A DNA stretch of 64,000 nt from Roseomonas sp. (GCA_031180725.1 JAPSLO010000001.1:827573-891572), one strand, 5' to 3'. Shown: positions 1 to 8,577, numbered from the stretch's first letter. The notes: generated from the sequence alone by a model not told the origin. Program-made: numbers and translations.

Positions 1-1
1 G

Positions 2-472
2 GGGGCCACCGGCGAGGGGGCGCAGCTGAACCGGACGCTGCATCTCGGCCTGTTGCGATTCGGACTGGAATTCCTGCTGGGAATTGCGCTGGCCCGGCTG
101 GTGACGGCGCGCCTGCTGGCGTCCTGGCATGCCACGGCCGCGGTGCTGCTGCTGCCGCTGGGTCTGGCCTTGAATCTGGACGTGGTGGCGGTTGCGGGCC
201 TGGCGGCGCTGGTGGCGCGGCTGGGCATGGCGGCGCCTGGCGCCGCGCCCCCGCGCGACCTTCTTTGGCGGCTCGGCGAGGCCAGCTTCGGCGTCTATCT
301 CTGCTGGATCTTCGTGGAGGGCGCGCTGGTGGTCGCGCTGCGCGTGCTGGATCCCGGCTCCGCCGGCAGGCTGGCGCTGATGGTGCTAGGGCTCGGCGCC
401 AGCTTGGCACTGGGCTGGCTCGCCTGGCGGTGGGTGGAACTGCCGGCGGCGCGCTGGCTCAGCCGCCCCTGA
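2..472 (+). CDS. Acyltransferase family 3 membrane protein, 3' end only
   Basis: The frame is open to the left edge of the window, so the N-terminal part, including the catalytic His expected in this family, is missing. What remains (about 156 residues) is a series of hydrophobic helices rich in Leu, Ala and Val, a helix containing FGVYLCWIFVE, and an ending of the form WRWVELPAARWL. This matches the last transmembrane segments of membrane O-acyltransferases (Acyl_transf_3, OafA/ExoZ-like), which acetylate or succinylate surface sugars. The last 14 bases overlap the end of the convergent glycoside hydrolase gene. Its position beside glycosyltransferases fits modification of an exopolysaccharide. 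The family call rests on the C-terminal pattern alone. Confidence 0.7.
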   Translation, partial: GATGEGAQLNRTLHLGLLRFGLEFLLGIALARLVTARLLASWHATAAVLLLPLGLALNLDVVAVAGLAALVARLGMAAPGAAPPRDLLWRLGEASFGVYLCWIFVEGALVVALRVLDPGSAGRLALMVLGLGASLALGWLAWRWVELPAARWLSRP

Positions 473-1388
473 TCGCAGCGGCCAGGGCGGGGCGCAGGGC
501 AGGGCCATCGCCCTGCTGCAATCGCCAATGGCCGCCATGCGTCACGGCCCAGAGTGTCGCCGGAACGCCCATCCGACGCAGCTCCGGCAGGGCGCGGCGC
601 AGGTCGGCGGCCCAGGCGGCCTCGTTCTCGGCATGGGCCAGCGCGCCGCCCAGCTCGGTGACCATCACCGGAATGCCCGTGCGGCGGCCCCAGGCCAGGC
701 AATCACCGAAGCGCTGCGCCACCCAATGCGCCTCGCCGCCTTGGTAGTCATGGACCTCGGCGATGGTCAGCGGATCGGGCGGCGCTGGTTGCTGAATTAA
801 CGAGCGCCAGGAACACCATTCATGCCCGCCCCAGATCAGCACATGCTGCGGCGCTTCCTGCCGCACCATCGCCAGCAGACGGTTGCGCACCTGCGTCCAG
901 GCTGCGGCGTTCTCGAAGGCAGGCTCGTTCAGTGGCGCCAGTGCCACCTGGCCCGGCGACGTTTCCCGCCCGAACAGCGCAGCGCGTGCGGCGACGCGGC
1001 GCAGCCTCTCGGCATCCCAGGGGTCGCTGGCCTTGTAGAAGTCCTCGAGCCCTAGCAGCACGGTGAGGCCGGCGGCATTCGCGTCTTGCACCGCGTCCAG
1101 GAACAGGCGCGGAACGGTGTCGCCGTCGCCGGCATCGCCGGGGATGAAGAGGCGGGCGTGATCAAAGCCCAGCGCCCGCAGCCCTTCCCACCATGAACGG
1201 CCCAGGCGTCTCGGGCGCTGGTCAGCCGCCACCGAGAACCAGCGTTCCAGGTTGACGCCCAGGCGCAGTGTGGTGAAGCGCGTGCGCGGATCCGACTGCG
1301 CTCCGACCTGGCCCGCCACCAGGACACAGCCGGCCGTCAGCAACGCCCGCCTCGTGGCAGCGCCCGCCATCCCGTCACTCCCCTTCAT
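459..1388 (-). CDS. GH5-like glycoside hydrolase (cellulase family), secreted
   Basis: A 309-aa protein with an N-terminal Arg-Arg and hydrophobic stretch (ATRRALLTAG, then a cleavage-like VGAQS) that looks like an export signal, possibly Tat. The mature part resembles a TIM-barrel glycosidase: LRLGVNLERW near the start, LNEPAFEN in the middle (Asn-Glu-Pro, the usual acid/base glutamate of clan GH-A) and VTELGG later (the usual nucleophile glutamate). The substrate is probably a beta-glucan-type polymer, but this cannot be read from the sequence. The gene begins two bases after the stop of the upstream glycosyltransferase, so the two are cotranscribed. A likely role is trimming or turnover of the polysaccharide made by the neighbours. 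An internal ATG at 1370 is an alternative start. Confidence 0.75.
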   Translation of the reverse strand: MKGSDGMAGAATRRALLTAGCVLVAGQVGAQSDPRTRFTTLRLGVNLERWFSVAADQRPRRLGRSWWEGLRALGFDHARLFIPGDAGDGDTVPRLFLDAVQDANAAGLTVLLGLEDFYKASDPWDAERLRRVAARAALFGRETSPGQVALAPLNEPAFENAAAWTQVRNRLLAMVRQEAPQHVLIWGGHEWCSWRSLIQQPAPPDPLTIAEVHDYQGGEAHWVAQRFGDCLAWGRRTGIPVMVTELGGALAHAENEAAWAADLRRALPELRRMGVPATLWAVTHGGHWRLQQGDGPALRPALAAAIRGG

Positions 1389-1390
1389 TG

Positions 1391-2311
1391 TCAGGCGCCT
1401 TGCAGGGCGCCACGCAGATAGCCAAGGTTGTAGGCGGCGCCGCAGCGGGCCCGCAGTAAACTGGCCGAGCGCGCCGGCCAGAGCAGCAGCGGCGCCTGCA
1501 CCAGCAACTTTGCCGCCGCGCCGGGAGCGCGCTTCGGCAGGCCGTGCCGCCGATCGCGCAGCGCATCCGTCGCACCCTGCCAGTGCAGGCGCGCGATCAG
1601 CCAGTCCGGCTGCAGCCTTTCGCGCTGGATCGAGTGCCGCACCGTCACGCGGCCGTCGTAGAAGACGCGATGGCCAGCCGCGCGCAGGCGGTCCAGCACC
1701 TCCACCTCCTCACCGGAGAGCAGCCTGTTGCCGACGCGGCCTAGCTCCTCCGGGAAGCCGCCGATGGCGGAGAGCGCCTCGGTGCGGAAGGCCATGTTGG
1801 CGCCGTAGACGGCCACGCCGATTGGCAGGTCGTGCCCCTCCTCACCCTGGCCTTCCCATTCCACGATGGTCAGGACCCCGCGCAGCGCCGCCGGCCACCA
1901 GCCGGGCAGAGGGCTTTCCCAGTGGGGCAGGATACGCCCGCCGATGGCCGCCGCCTCCCGCGGCAGGGCCGCGATGGCGGCCTGCAGTCGCTGCGCCCAG
2001 TCTGGTGCCGGCACGGCATCGTCATCTATGAAGGCGGTCCAAGCGGCACCGGAAGCCGCCAGGCCGAGGTTGCGGGCATGGGAGAGGCCGCTGCGTTCCG
2101 CCCGCACCAGCCTGGCGCCGGCTTCCCGCGCCAGCCGCGCAACTTCGGCCGCCGCTTCGGGCGGAGAGGCGCTGTCCACCACGATGATCTCAGCTGCCGC
2201 GCCCTGCTGGGCCTTCAGCCCAGCCAGACAGGCGGCCAGGTAGCCGGGCCGCGCATGGGTGCAGATGATAGCGGCAAGCCCCATCGCGGGTGGGGAACTG
2301 GGACCTGCCAT
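1391..2311 (-). CDS. Glycosyltransferase family 2
   Basis: About 306 aa with a GT-A fold signature: an N-terminal beta strand with CTHARPGYL, IIVVDSASPP for nucleotide binding, a SGLSHARNLGL segment and the metal-binding IDDDAVP (DxD type). A later GGFPEELGRVGN and GEEVEVLDRL fit the acceptor region of GT2 enzymes. It should transfer a sugar from a nucleotide-sugar to a polysaccharide or lipid-linked intermediate at the inner face of the membrane. The ATG at 2311 is preceded by GAGG at a suitable distance and is preferred over a GTG at 2317; a third possible start, at 2284, lies just before the first conserved strand. It follows the 100-aa gene closely. The donor sugar is unknown. Confidence 0.85.
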   Translation of the reverse strand: MAGPSSPPAMGLAAIICTHARPGYLAACLAGLKAQQGAAAEIIVVDSASPPEAAAEVARLAREAGARLVRAERSGLSHARNLGLAASGAAWTAFIDDDAVPAPDWAQRLQAAIAALPREAAAIGGRILPHWESPLPGWWPAALRGVLTIVEWEGQGEEGHDLPIGVAVYGANMAFRTEALSAIGGFPEELGRVGNRLLSGEEVEVLDRLRAAGHRVFYDGRVTVRHSIQRERLQPDWLIARLHWQGATDALRDRRHGLPKRAPGAAAKLLVQAPLLLWPARSASLLRARCGAAYNLGYLRGALQGA

Positions 2312-2318
2312 GCACACC

Positions 2319-2621
2319 TCATCCGTTGAAGCGGAATGCTCCCGCCACCTGGTCGGTCTCCGCGGCGCTGGCCTCGGGCGCCGGCTGGGCTGCCTTGCCC
2401 TGCGCCATCGCCTGCTTCGCGCGCTCCTCCACCTGGCGGGTCACTTCCGCCAGGACGCGCGCGAAGACCGGAAGTTGCACCACCGGTATCACCAGCGTGC
2501 CGGAAGGCCCGGGCTTGGCATCAGGCTTGCCGGTGGAGGCGCCGAGCGTCAGCCGGGCCACTCCATTGGCGATGTGCACGTCCAGGATGCCGTCGCCGAA
2601 GACGAAGGGGGTGTTGGTCAT
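2319..2621 (-). CDS. Small protein of unknown function in the type I secretion cluster (100 aa)
   Basis: I do not recognise this protein. It has no signal peptide or membrane segment. The N-terminal half is beta-rich (DGILDVHIANGVARLTLG), followed by a Pro/Gly-rich stretch, LVIPVVQLPVFARVL, an amphipathic helix and an Ala/Glu-rich tail. An AGGA ribosome-binding site precedes the ATG. It lies 84 bases downstream of the HlyD-type adaptor, and that gap contains a GC-rich hairpin. The order adaptor, small protein, glycosyltransferase suggests a role as an accessory to the exporter or as a regulator, but nothing in the sequence proves this. Codon use is like its neighbours, so it is probably a real gene. 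Confidence 0.6.
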   Translation of the reverse strand: MTNTPFVFGDGILDVHIANGVARLTLGASTGKPDAKPGPSGTLVIPVVQLPVFARVLAEVTRQVEERAKQAMAQGKAAQPAPEASAAETDQVAGAFRFNG

Positions 2622-2667
2622 GGATGTGTCCTGTTGAAAGGGGAGGCTGGCCGAAAGGCGGGCCGCG

Positions 2668-2687
2668 CCGGGGCCCCTTGGCCCCGG
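2668..2687 (-). other. Intercistronic GC hairpin after the HlyD adaptor gene
   Basis: A perfect 8-bp stem (CCGGGGCC with GGCCCCGG) around a 4-base loop, between the adaptor gene and the 100-aa gene. No run of T follows on the minus strand, so it is more likely an mRNA-stabilising or attenuating structure than a full terminator. Confidence 0.4.
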
Positions 2688-2705
2688 TCGCGGTCCCGCC
2701 TGGTG

Positions 2706-4091
2706 TTACTGCTCGCGGAAGGCGCGATGGAAGCTGTCGAAGACCGGCTGCAGCAGATAGCGGCCGAAGCTGCGGCTGCCGGTCTGGATCTGCGCCTCCA
2801 CCATCATGCCGGGCCGCAGCTGCACGCCCTCCAGGGTACGGAGCTGGTCCTGGTCAAGTTCGATATGCACACGGTAGTACGAGGTACCCCGCCGCTCATC
2901 CTGCGTCACGTCAGAGGCCACGAAGGTCACGTGCCCATGCAGGTAGGGCACAAGCCGCTGCTTGAAGGCGGGCAGCCGCAGCTCGGCGACCAGACCGGGG
3001 TGCACCGTCTCGATGTCATTGGGCTGGACATTCACCTCGGCGATGATGCGGTCCTCGCGGGGGACGAGGTCCATCACCGGGTCACCGGGCCGCACCACGG
3101 CACCGACGGTGAAGACGCGCAGGTTCAGCACCGTGCCATCTTCGGGCGCCGTCACTTCCATGCGGTTGGTCGTGTCTTCCGCGGCGCGCAGCTTCTCCTC
3201 CGTCTCCGCCAGCCGCACCCGCACGTCGCGCAGCTCGGTCGAAACCTCCTGCATGCGCTGGTCGCGCAGGCGGCGCATCTCGTTCTGCGCCTCCTGGATC
3301 TGCGCGCGGGAGCGCTGGATCTGGTTGATGACGTCGGCGATGTTGCCCTCGGTCGAGGCCACTTGGCGCTGGATGGCCAGAAGCTGCGGCAACCGCGCCA
3401 GGCCCTGGCGCAGAAGCTGAGCGGTGTTCGCTTCCTCGGCCCGCAGCAGCACCAGCATGCGCTGTTGAGCGTCCTGCTGCGCCGCGGCGGAGCGGATCTG
3501 CGCCTCGTACTGCTCGACGCGAGCTTCCAGCACCTGAAGCTGGCTGTTCAGCGCGACCTGGCGCGCCTCGAACAGGGCGCTCTGGCCAGTCACGGCGTCC
3601 CGCGCCCTGGGGTCCGTCACCCGGCTCAGCTCATGCGGAAAGGCGACTTGCGATGCGTTCGCAAGCTCCGCGACCAGGCGGGCGTCCTGTGCCATCAGCG
3701 CCCAGCGCTGGCTTCGCAGGGTTTCCGTCTGCTGGGCTGCCTGCGGTTGGTCGAGCCGCAGCAGCGCCTGGCCAGCTCGCACTTCGTCGCCGTCGCGCAC
3801 CAGGATTTCGCGCACGATGCCACCTTCGAAGTGCTGAATGGTCCGGCGCGTGCCTTCCACCTTCAGCAGGCCCGGCGCGATGGCGGCTTCGGCCAGCGGA
3901 GTCAGCGCGGCCCAGGCGCCGAATCCTGCGACGAAGATCGTCACGATCACGATGCCCAACAGCAGCGGCCAGCGGGTGCGCGGCGCCGGTGCGTCCAGGA
4001 TCAGCGGGCCGGAGGGTGGCTGCCAGAGCGCGGGCGGCTTGGCGCCGCCGGCGGGGACGATGGCGTTGCTCGGCAGGGCGGCGTGGCTCAT
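2706..4091 (-). CDS. Type I secretion periplasmic adaptor, HlyD/PrtE family
   Basis: 461 aa, the usual length for HlyD-family membrane fusion proteins that connect an inner-membrane ABC protein to an outer-membrane channel. A short cytoplasmic N-terminus leads into one transmembrane helix at about residues 45-65 (LLGIVIVTIFVAGFGAW), then a biotinyl-lipoyl-like half motif (EGGIVREILVRDGDEV), a long Gln/Glu/Arg-rich coiled-coil hairpin (about residues 130-300), the second half motif (VTAPEDGTVLNL) and a C-terminal beta domain ending in a Phe/Arg-rich tail. It overlaps the stop of the upstream ABC gene by four bases (ATGA), so translation is probably coupled. The secreted substrate is not obvious in the window. 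Confidence 0.93.
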   Translation of the reverse strand: MSHAALPSNAIVPAGGAKPPALWQPPSGPLILDAPAPRTRWPLLLGIVIVTIFVAGFGAWAALTPLAEAAIAPGLLKVEGTRRTIQHFEGGIVREILVRDGDEVRAGQALLRLDQPQAAQQTETLRSQRWALMAQDARLVAELANASQVAFPHELSRVTDPRARDAVTGQSALFEARQVALNSQLQVLEARVEQYEAQIRSAAAQQDAQQRMLVLLRAEEANTAQLLRQGLARLPQLLAIQRQVASTEGNIADVINQIQRSRAQIQEAQNEMRRLRDQRMQEVSTELRDVRVRLAETEEKLRAAEDTTNRMEVTAPEDGTVLNLRVFTVGAVVRPGDPVMDLVPREDRIIAEVNVQPNDIETVHPGLVAELRLPAFKQRLVPYLHGHVTFVASDVTQDERRGTSYYRVHIELDQDQLRTLEGVQLRPGMMVEAQIQTGSRSFGRYLLQPVFDSFHRAFREQ

Positions 4092-5839
4092 CGGGCGGCT
4101 CCCTCAACGCGGGCGACTTCGGCCGGCCGGCTCTGTTGCTGTACCAGGCGCTTCAGCACCTCGGCGCGTGGCCCGAAGGCCTCCACGGCGCCGTCGCGCA
4201 TCAGCAGGACCTTGTCCACGCCCTGCACCAGCGTCGGCCGGTGCGAGACCAGGATAACCGTGGTCCCACGGCGCTTCAGCTCCTCCAGCCCGCGGATCAG
4301 CGCCTGTTCGGCATCACCATCCAGATTGGAATTGGGTTCGTCCAGCACGACCATCTTCGGGTTGCCGAACATGGCACGCGCCAAGCCGATCAGCTGGCGC
4401 TGCCCGCCCGAAAGGTGCTGGCCACCATCGCCGATCTCGGTGTCGTAACCCTGCGGCAAACGCAAGATCATCTCGTGGCAGCCAGCGATCCGGGCGGCCT
4501 CGAACACCGCATCGGGCTCGGCATCACCCATCCGGGCGATGTTGCGCATCACGGTGCCGTCGAACAGTTCCACATCCTGGGGCAGGTAGCCGACATAGCG
4601 GCCGAAATCCTCGCGCATCCAGGTGAAGACATCGGCGCCGTCCAGCCGTACCGTGCCGGCGGTGGGCTGCAGGGTGCCGATCAGCAGGCGGATCAGCGTG
4701 GTCTTCCCGGCGGCCGAGGGCCCGATGATGGCCAGGGATTCGCCAGCGGAAAGGTTGAAGGAGACGCCCTTGATGATGGCGACCGGCTGGCCGGGGAAGC
4801 CGAAGGTCACGCGCTCCGCCGCCACCCGGCCCTGCGGTTCGGGCAGCGCCATGCCGGGCGGCCGCAGCCGTGGCAGGGCCAGGAAGCCCAGCAGCCGGCG
4901 ATAGCCCTGGCGTGCCTGCACCAGTTGCTTCCATCCGCCGATCATCTGCTCCACCGGCGCCAGGGCACGGCCCATGATGATGGAGGCCGCGATGGAGGCG
5001 CCGGAGGTCAGTTGCTGTTCCAGCGTCAGCCAGGCGCCAACCCCGAGCACCGCCACCTGGATGGCCAGACGGAAGAAGCGGGTCAGGGACAGCAGGAAGG
5101 CTGCGCGATCCGCCGCCCGCTCCTGCGGTGGGAGGGAAGCGGAAAGGCCCTCACGCCAGCGTTGGAGAATGGCCGGCGCCATGCCCATGCTGTCGATCAC
5201 CTCCGCATTGCGGACCATGCTTTCGGCGCGGCGCTGGCTGGCCATGGCACCGACGGAAGCCTTTCGCACCAGTGCGCCGGTCGCCCATTCATTGGCCAGC
5301 GTCAGCAGGAACAGGACGACCGCGCCGCCCAGGGCGATGAAGCCCAGGATGGGATGCAGCAGAAAGATGACCGCGAGATAGATCGGCACCCAGGGCACGT
5401 CGAACAGCGTGAGGGAGGCTGGAGAGCCCAGCCAGCCGCGGCACACCGCCAGATCGCGCAGTGCTTCCATCCGGTAGGGACGGTTGCGCAGCTGGCTTTC
5501 AATGGCGCGGATGAAGGCCTCCGGGGCGGCCTTGCCTTCCACCCAGCCAGCGATGCGCTGCATGATCTGACCGCGAAGCCCGTCGAGCACCGCCATGACC
5601 AGCAGTGCGAAAAGCGCGATGGCCGTCAGGTAATACAGCGTGTCGATGCTGCGCGTGGACAGCACGCGGTCGAACACCTGCATCATGTAGAGCGAGACGG
5701 TCAGCTGGAGGATGTTCACCACGCCGCTGAACATCGCGACGGCACCGAACTGCGCCCGGCACGCCTTCACGGCCTTGGACAGAACGGTCTCTGGCGAAGT
5801 CTCGGCCAGGCCTGGATTCAACGGCAAGGGACGCAGCAT
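4088..5839 (-). CDS. Type I secretion ABC permease/ATPase, PrtD family
   Basis: 583 aa from the ATG at 5839, five bases after the stop of the upstream gene. The frame extends further upstream, but that part overlaps the upstream gene and looks non-coding. The N-terminal half holds the membrane domain with several hydrophobic helices (for example YYLTAIALFALLVMAVLDG). The C-terminal half is an ATPase with Walker A GPSAAGKTT near residue 370, signature LSGGQRQ near 475, and Walker B VVLDEPNSNLDGD just after. No N-terminal peptidase domain is present, as expected for the protease/RTX exporter type. It should power one-step export of a protein with a C-terminal signal, with the adjacent HlyD-type adaptor. 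No outer-membrane TolC homologue is present in the window. Confidence 0.93.
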   Translation of the reverse strand: MLRPLPLNPGLAETSPETVLSKAVKACRAQFGAVAMFSGVVNILQLTVSLYMMQVFDRVLSTRSIDTLYYLTAIALFALLVMAVLDGLRGQIMQRIAGWVEGKAAPEAFIRAIESQLRNRPYRMEALRDLAVCRGWLGSPASLTLFDVPWVPIYLAVIFLLHPILGFIALGGAVVLFLLTLANEWATGALVRKASVGAMASQRRAESMVRNAEVIDSMGMAPAILQRWREGLSASLPPQERAADRAAFLLSLTRFFRLAIQVAVLGVGAWLTLEQQLTSGASIAASIIMGRALAPVEQMIGGWKQLVQARQGYRRLLGFLALPRLRPPGMALPEPQGRVAAERVTFGFPGQPVAIIKGVSFNLSAGESLAIIGPSAAGKTTLIRLLIGTLQPTAGTVRLDGADVFTWMREDFGRYVGYLPQDVELFDGTVMRNIARMGDAEPDAVFEAARIAGCHEMILRLPQGYDTEIGDGGQHLSGGQRQLIGLARAMFGNPKMVVLDEPNSNLDGDAEQALIRGLEELKRRGTTVILVSHRPTLVQGVDKVLLMRDGAVEAFGPRAEVLKRLVQQQSRPAEVARVEGAAR

Positions 5840-5843
5840 ATTG

Positions 5844-6356
5844 TTACCTGGGCGGGAGGTTGGGAAGTGCGTACCAGAACAATGCGACCGCCCCGCCGCC
5901 CGCCAGCAGCAAGGCGACAAGATTCGCCAGCACGGTGCGGACGAAGCCCAGGGCACGCGGGCCGCGGGCCCGCTGTTCCTCCATCGCTTCGCGCCGGATC
6001 GTCTCGATCTGGTTGTGGAGCAGGCGGAAGGCGTAGCCGTGAAGTTCGGAGTCGGCCTTCTGCTGCAGCGCGGCGAGGCTCGTCGGGGTGAGCGGCCTGC
6101 CGGCTTCGGTGGCCATGCCGAAAGCCAGCAAATCGCGCAACCGGTTTTCCGGCGTCGTCATGAAGGCTGCGAGGGGCGGTAGCTCGCTTCCTGCCGACGT
6201 CGGCCCGGCCATTCCGCCCGGCGCCGGGACGCCAATGGCCGCAGCCGGCCCGGTTTCCGCCACGGCCGGCAAGGGCGCGACCACCTGGCCGCCCCCCGGC
6301 GTCGCAGTTCCCGGTGATCGACCCAGCCGGGCCGACATACCCTCACCAGCCTCCAC
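5844..6356 (-). CDS. Membrane-anchored protein of unknown function (170 aa) leading the type I secretion operon
   Basis: Not recognised. The first 75 residues are Pro/Gly/Ala-rich and probably disordered. A helical, charged region follows (RLRDLLAFGMATEAGRPL, then a Gln/Glu/Arg-rich helix). One transmembrane helix lies near the C-terminus (VLANLVALLLAGGGAVALFW) with a short tail PNLPPR. This suggests a tail-anchored inner-membrane protein facing the cytoplasm. The GTG start at 6356 has AAGGA about nine bases upstream; ATG at 6338 is the alternative. It is the first gene of the minus-strand run and is nearly contiguous with the ABC exporter gene, so it may chaperone the substrate or the exporter. 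That role is inference from position only. Confidence 0.6.
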   Translation of the reverse strand: MEAGEGMSARLGRSPGTATPGGGQVVAPLPAVAETGPAAAIGVPAPGGMAGPTSAGSELPPLAAFMTTPENRLRDLLAFGMATEAGRPLTPTSLAALQQKADSELHGYAFRLLHNQIETIRREAMEEQRARGPRALGFVRTVLANLVALLLAGGGAVALFWYALPNLPPR

Positions 6357-6529
6357 GGGCGTGTCCTTTCCAGATTGGATCCACGAAGCGGCGGCCGTCA
6401 GAGGCCGATTGTGTGGGAGCCATCATCATCAACAATTCGTGAGCAAACTCTGGTCGTTCCGTGATAGGACGGCTTGCGGCGGTCGTGGTAGCACGTCAGC
6501 CCGGGGGCACAAGCACGGAGTCGTTTCGC

Positions 6530-7819
6530 GTGGCGCGATATCGTTTCAAATACGCTTTGAGTGGCTCCGCGCTTTGTTTCACCCTGCTGCTGCCGAGTCT
6601 GGCGGAAGCCCAGGCCGTGCCACGGGGGGAAGCGGCGCGAGGCGTTACGGTTGCGAACCGGGCAAGGGAGGATTTCGACCCGTTGGGCGTGCGGCTCGGC
6701 GGGTTCCGTCTGGATGCCGCGGCTGAGTTCGGCGCGGGGTATGACGACAACCTTTTCGGCACCCGGCGTAACCGCGAGGCTGACGGCTACGCCACTTGGC
6801 TGGCGGAGGCGGGGCTGCAGAGCGACTGGAGCCGCCACGCCCTGGGCCTGACCGGCCGCGTGGAGCAGCGCCGCTACCTGGAAACTACGGCGCTGAACTG
6901 GACCGACTACGCCATCGGTGCCTTCGGCCGCTACGACGTGAACGCCGACACCAATGTGGAATTGCGTCTGAACCGGGTGCAGGAACACCTGGAGACCTCC
7001 AACGTCGATGTGCAGCAGGCGGGCCTGACCCGCCCGGTGCCCTACGCCTACAACGAGGCGCAGTTGCAGGGTCAAACCCGGTTCAACCGTCTGGGCGTGC
7101 TGCTGCAGGGCAATTTCCGGGACTACAACTTCGACGATGTGGATCTCGGCCCCGCGCCGACGCCGGGCCAGCCGCGGCCGGGTGACATCTCCCGCTTCGA
7201 CTTCCAGTCCTCGATCGCCGCGTTGGGGCTGAGCTACGAGGTCGGCCCGGGGCGTTACGTGAACCTTATCGGCCGCTTCCAGGACATCAAATACGACGAA
7301 AGCGCGCAGAGCGGGCGCGACAGCAAGACCTGGGAAGTGCTGGGCGGCTTCACCTACGATTTCGATGGCGTCTACTCGCTACGGGCCGCCATCGGCTACC
7401 GGCAGCGTGACTATGACGGCCCGGGCATTCCCAACCTTTCTGGCCCGGCCTTCGAGGGTGAGCTGACCTGGCAGCCGACGCTGCTCACCACCGTCACCTT
7501 TGGCGCCAAGCGCACGATCGAGGAATCGATCCGCGCCAACTCCGTCTCTTACACCCGCACGCAGGGGCAGGTCCGCGTGGACCATGAGTACCTGCGCAAC
7601 GTGATCCTGGGGCTGGAGCTGGGCGCCGACCGGCGGGAATACGAGCAGCCGAGCGAGCAGGCGACCGATGCCTACGGCATCGTCTCAGCCCGCTGGCTGC
7701 TCAACCGTACCGTCTCGGTGGTGGCCAGCTACCAGCATGCGCGGCGGCTGGATAGCAGCGCCGGGATCGACGACTTCGACCGCAACCTGATCCAGCTTCG
7801 CCTTCGCATCGCGCTTTGA
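6530..7819 (+). CDS. Outer-membrane beta-barrel protein of polysaccharide loci (BBP2_2 type)
   Basis: 429 aa from the GTG at 6530, which has GGAG nine bases upstream and gives a good signal peptide: Arg/Lys, then ALSGSALCFTLLLPSLAEA and a cleavage site near AQA. The mature chain alternates polar and aromatic residues in many predicted strands (YDDNLFGT, LRLNRVQEHL, YRQRDYDGPG) and ends with an outer-membrane-type strand RNLIQLRLRIAL. This matches the putative beta-barrel porin 2 family often found in exopolysaccharide clusters. It could be the outer-membrane component for polymer export or anchoring. Its last four bases overlap the start of the following glycosyltransferase gene. It is transcribed divergently from the type I secretion operon. 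Confidence 0.8.
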   Translation: MARYRFKYALSGSALCFTLLLPSLAEAQAVPRGEAARGVTVANRAREDFDPLGVRLGGFRLDAAAEFGAGYDDNLFGTRRNREADGYATWLAEAGLQSDWSRHALGLTGRVEQRRYLETTALNWTDYAIGAFGRYDVNADTNVELRLNRVQEHLETSNVDVQQAGLTRPVPYAYNEAQLQGQTRFNRLGVLLQGNFRDYNFDDVDLGPAPTPGQPRPGDISRFDFQSSIAALGLSYEVGPGRYVNLIGRFQDIKYDESAQSGRDSKTWEVLGGFTYDFDGVYSLRAAIGYRQRDYDGPGIPNLSGPAFEGELTWQPTLLTTVTFGAKRTIEESIRANSVSYTRTQGQVRVDHEYLRNVILGLELGADRREYEQPSEQATDAYGIVSARWLLNRTVSVVASYQHARRLDSSAGIDDFDRNLIQLRLRIAL

Positions 7820-8556
7820 CGTCACTGCTCGGGCTGGACTTCGAGAACCTCTCGACCGAGGCCGCGCTCGCCATGCTGGCGGCGCGGCCGCCGGAGGCGC
7901 CCTTCTCCTATCTCGTCACGCCGAATGCTGACCATCTGGTGCGGCTGGCGCGTGAGCCCGGGCGTTACGGGCCGCTCTATCGGGATGCGGCTTGGCGCCT
8001 GCTGGACAGCCGCGTGGTCGCCCGACTGGCGCGCGTCTTGGGGCTCGAAGCGCCGCCGGTGGTGCCGGGCAGCGACCTCACGGCGCTTCTGTTCGGCCGG
8101 GTTATCGACCCGGGCGACCGGATCGCGGTGCTGGGCGGCAGCGTGCACACTGTCACCGCCCTGCGGACCCGCTACGGCCTGACGGCGCTGCTGCACCACG
8201 AACCGCCGATGGGCTTCGACGCCGATGCCGCCGCCCTGGAAGCCGCTATCGCCTTCGTGGAGCAGGCACGGGCTCGCTTCACCTTCCTGGCTGTCGGATC
8301 CCCCCGGCAGGAGATCGTTGCCCGCGCGGTGGCACAGCGGGGCCGGGCCATCGGCACTGGCCTTTGCATCGGCGCCAGTCTGCTGTTCCTTTCGGGCGAG
8401 GAGCGGCGCGCGCCGCGGCTGGTGCAGCGCGCCGGGTTGGAATGGGCCTGGCGGATGGTGCAGGACCCGAAGCGCCTCGCGCGCCGCTACCTGGTGGAGG
8501 ATCCGGCGCTGTTCGCCTTGCTGTGGCGGGAAAGATCGCGTCGCCGCGGGCGCTGA
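7816..8556 (+). CDS. WecG/TagA/CpsF family glycosyltransferase (GT26)
   Basis: 246 aa starting at a TTG that overlaps the stop of the barrel gene (TTGA). Family motifs are present in order: TPNADHLVRL near residue 36, a DSR segment (RLLDSRVVARL), PGSDL, GSPRQEIVA and IGASLLFLSGEERRAP, followed by the Trp/Arg-rich C-terminus LEWAWRMVQDPKRLARRY. Members transfer UDP-N-acetylmannosamine(-uronate) or similar sugars to a lipid-linked acceptor in surface polymer synthesis. Together with the polyprenyl glycosylphosphotransferase in this cluster it would build the second step of the repeating unit. The exact donor is not determined. Confidence 0.9.
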   Translation: MTSLLGLDFENLSTEAALAMLAARPPEAPFSYLVTPNADHLVRLAREPGRYGPLYRDAAWRLLDSRVVARLARVLGLEAPPVVPGSDLTALLFGRVIDPGDRIAVLGGSVHTVTALRTRYGLTALLHHEPPMGFDADAAALEAAIAFVEQARARFTFLAVGSPRQEIVARAVAQRGRAIGTGLCIGASLLFLSGEERRAPRLVQRAGLEWAWRMVQDPKRLARRYLVEDPALFALLWRERSRRRGR

Positions 8557-8577
8557 GCGGCGCGTTCAGCGCGCCGC
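8557..8577. terminator. Shared hairpin between convergent polysaccharide genes
   Basis: A perfect 8-bp stem (GCGGCGCG with CGCGCCGC) with a 5-base loop begins directly after the stop of the CpsF-type gene, and its loop and 3' arm contain the stop of the convergent GT2 gene. It can form in both transcripts. No U-run follows, so efficiency as a terminator is uncertain. Confidence 0.4.

Noticed and set aside
2259..6091. Two long plus-strand frames (729 and 812 codons) over the type I secretion genes
   Set aside because: They are antisense to clear HlyD and ABC proteins and have no recognisable motif.
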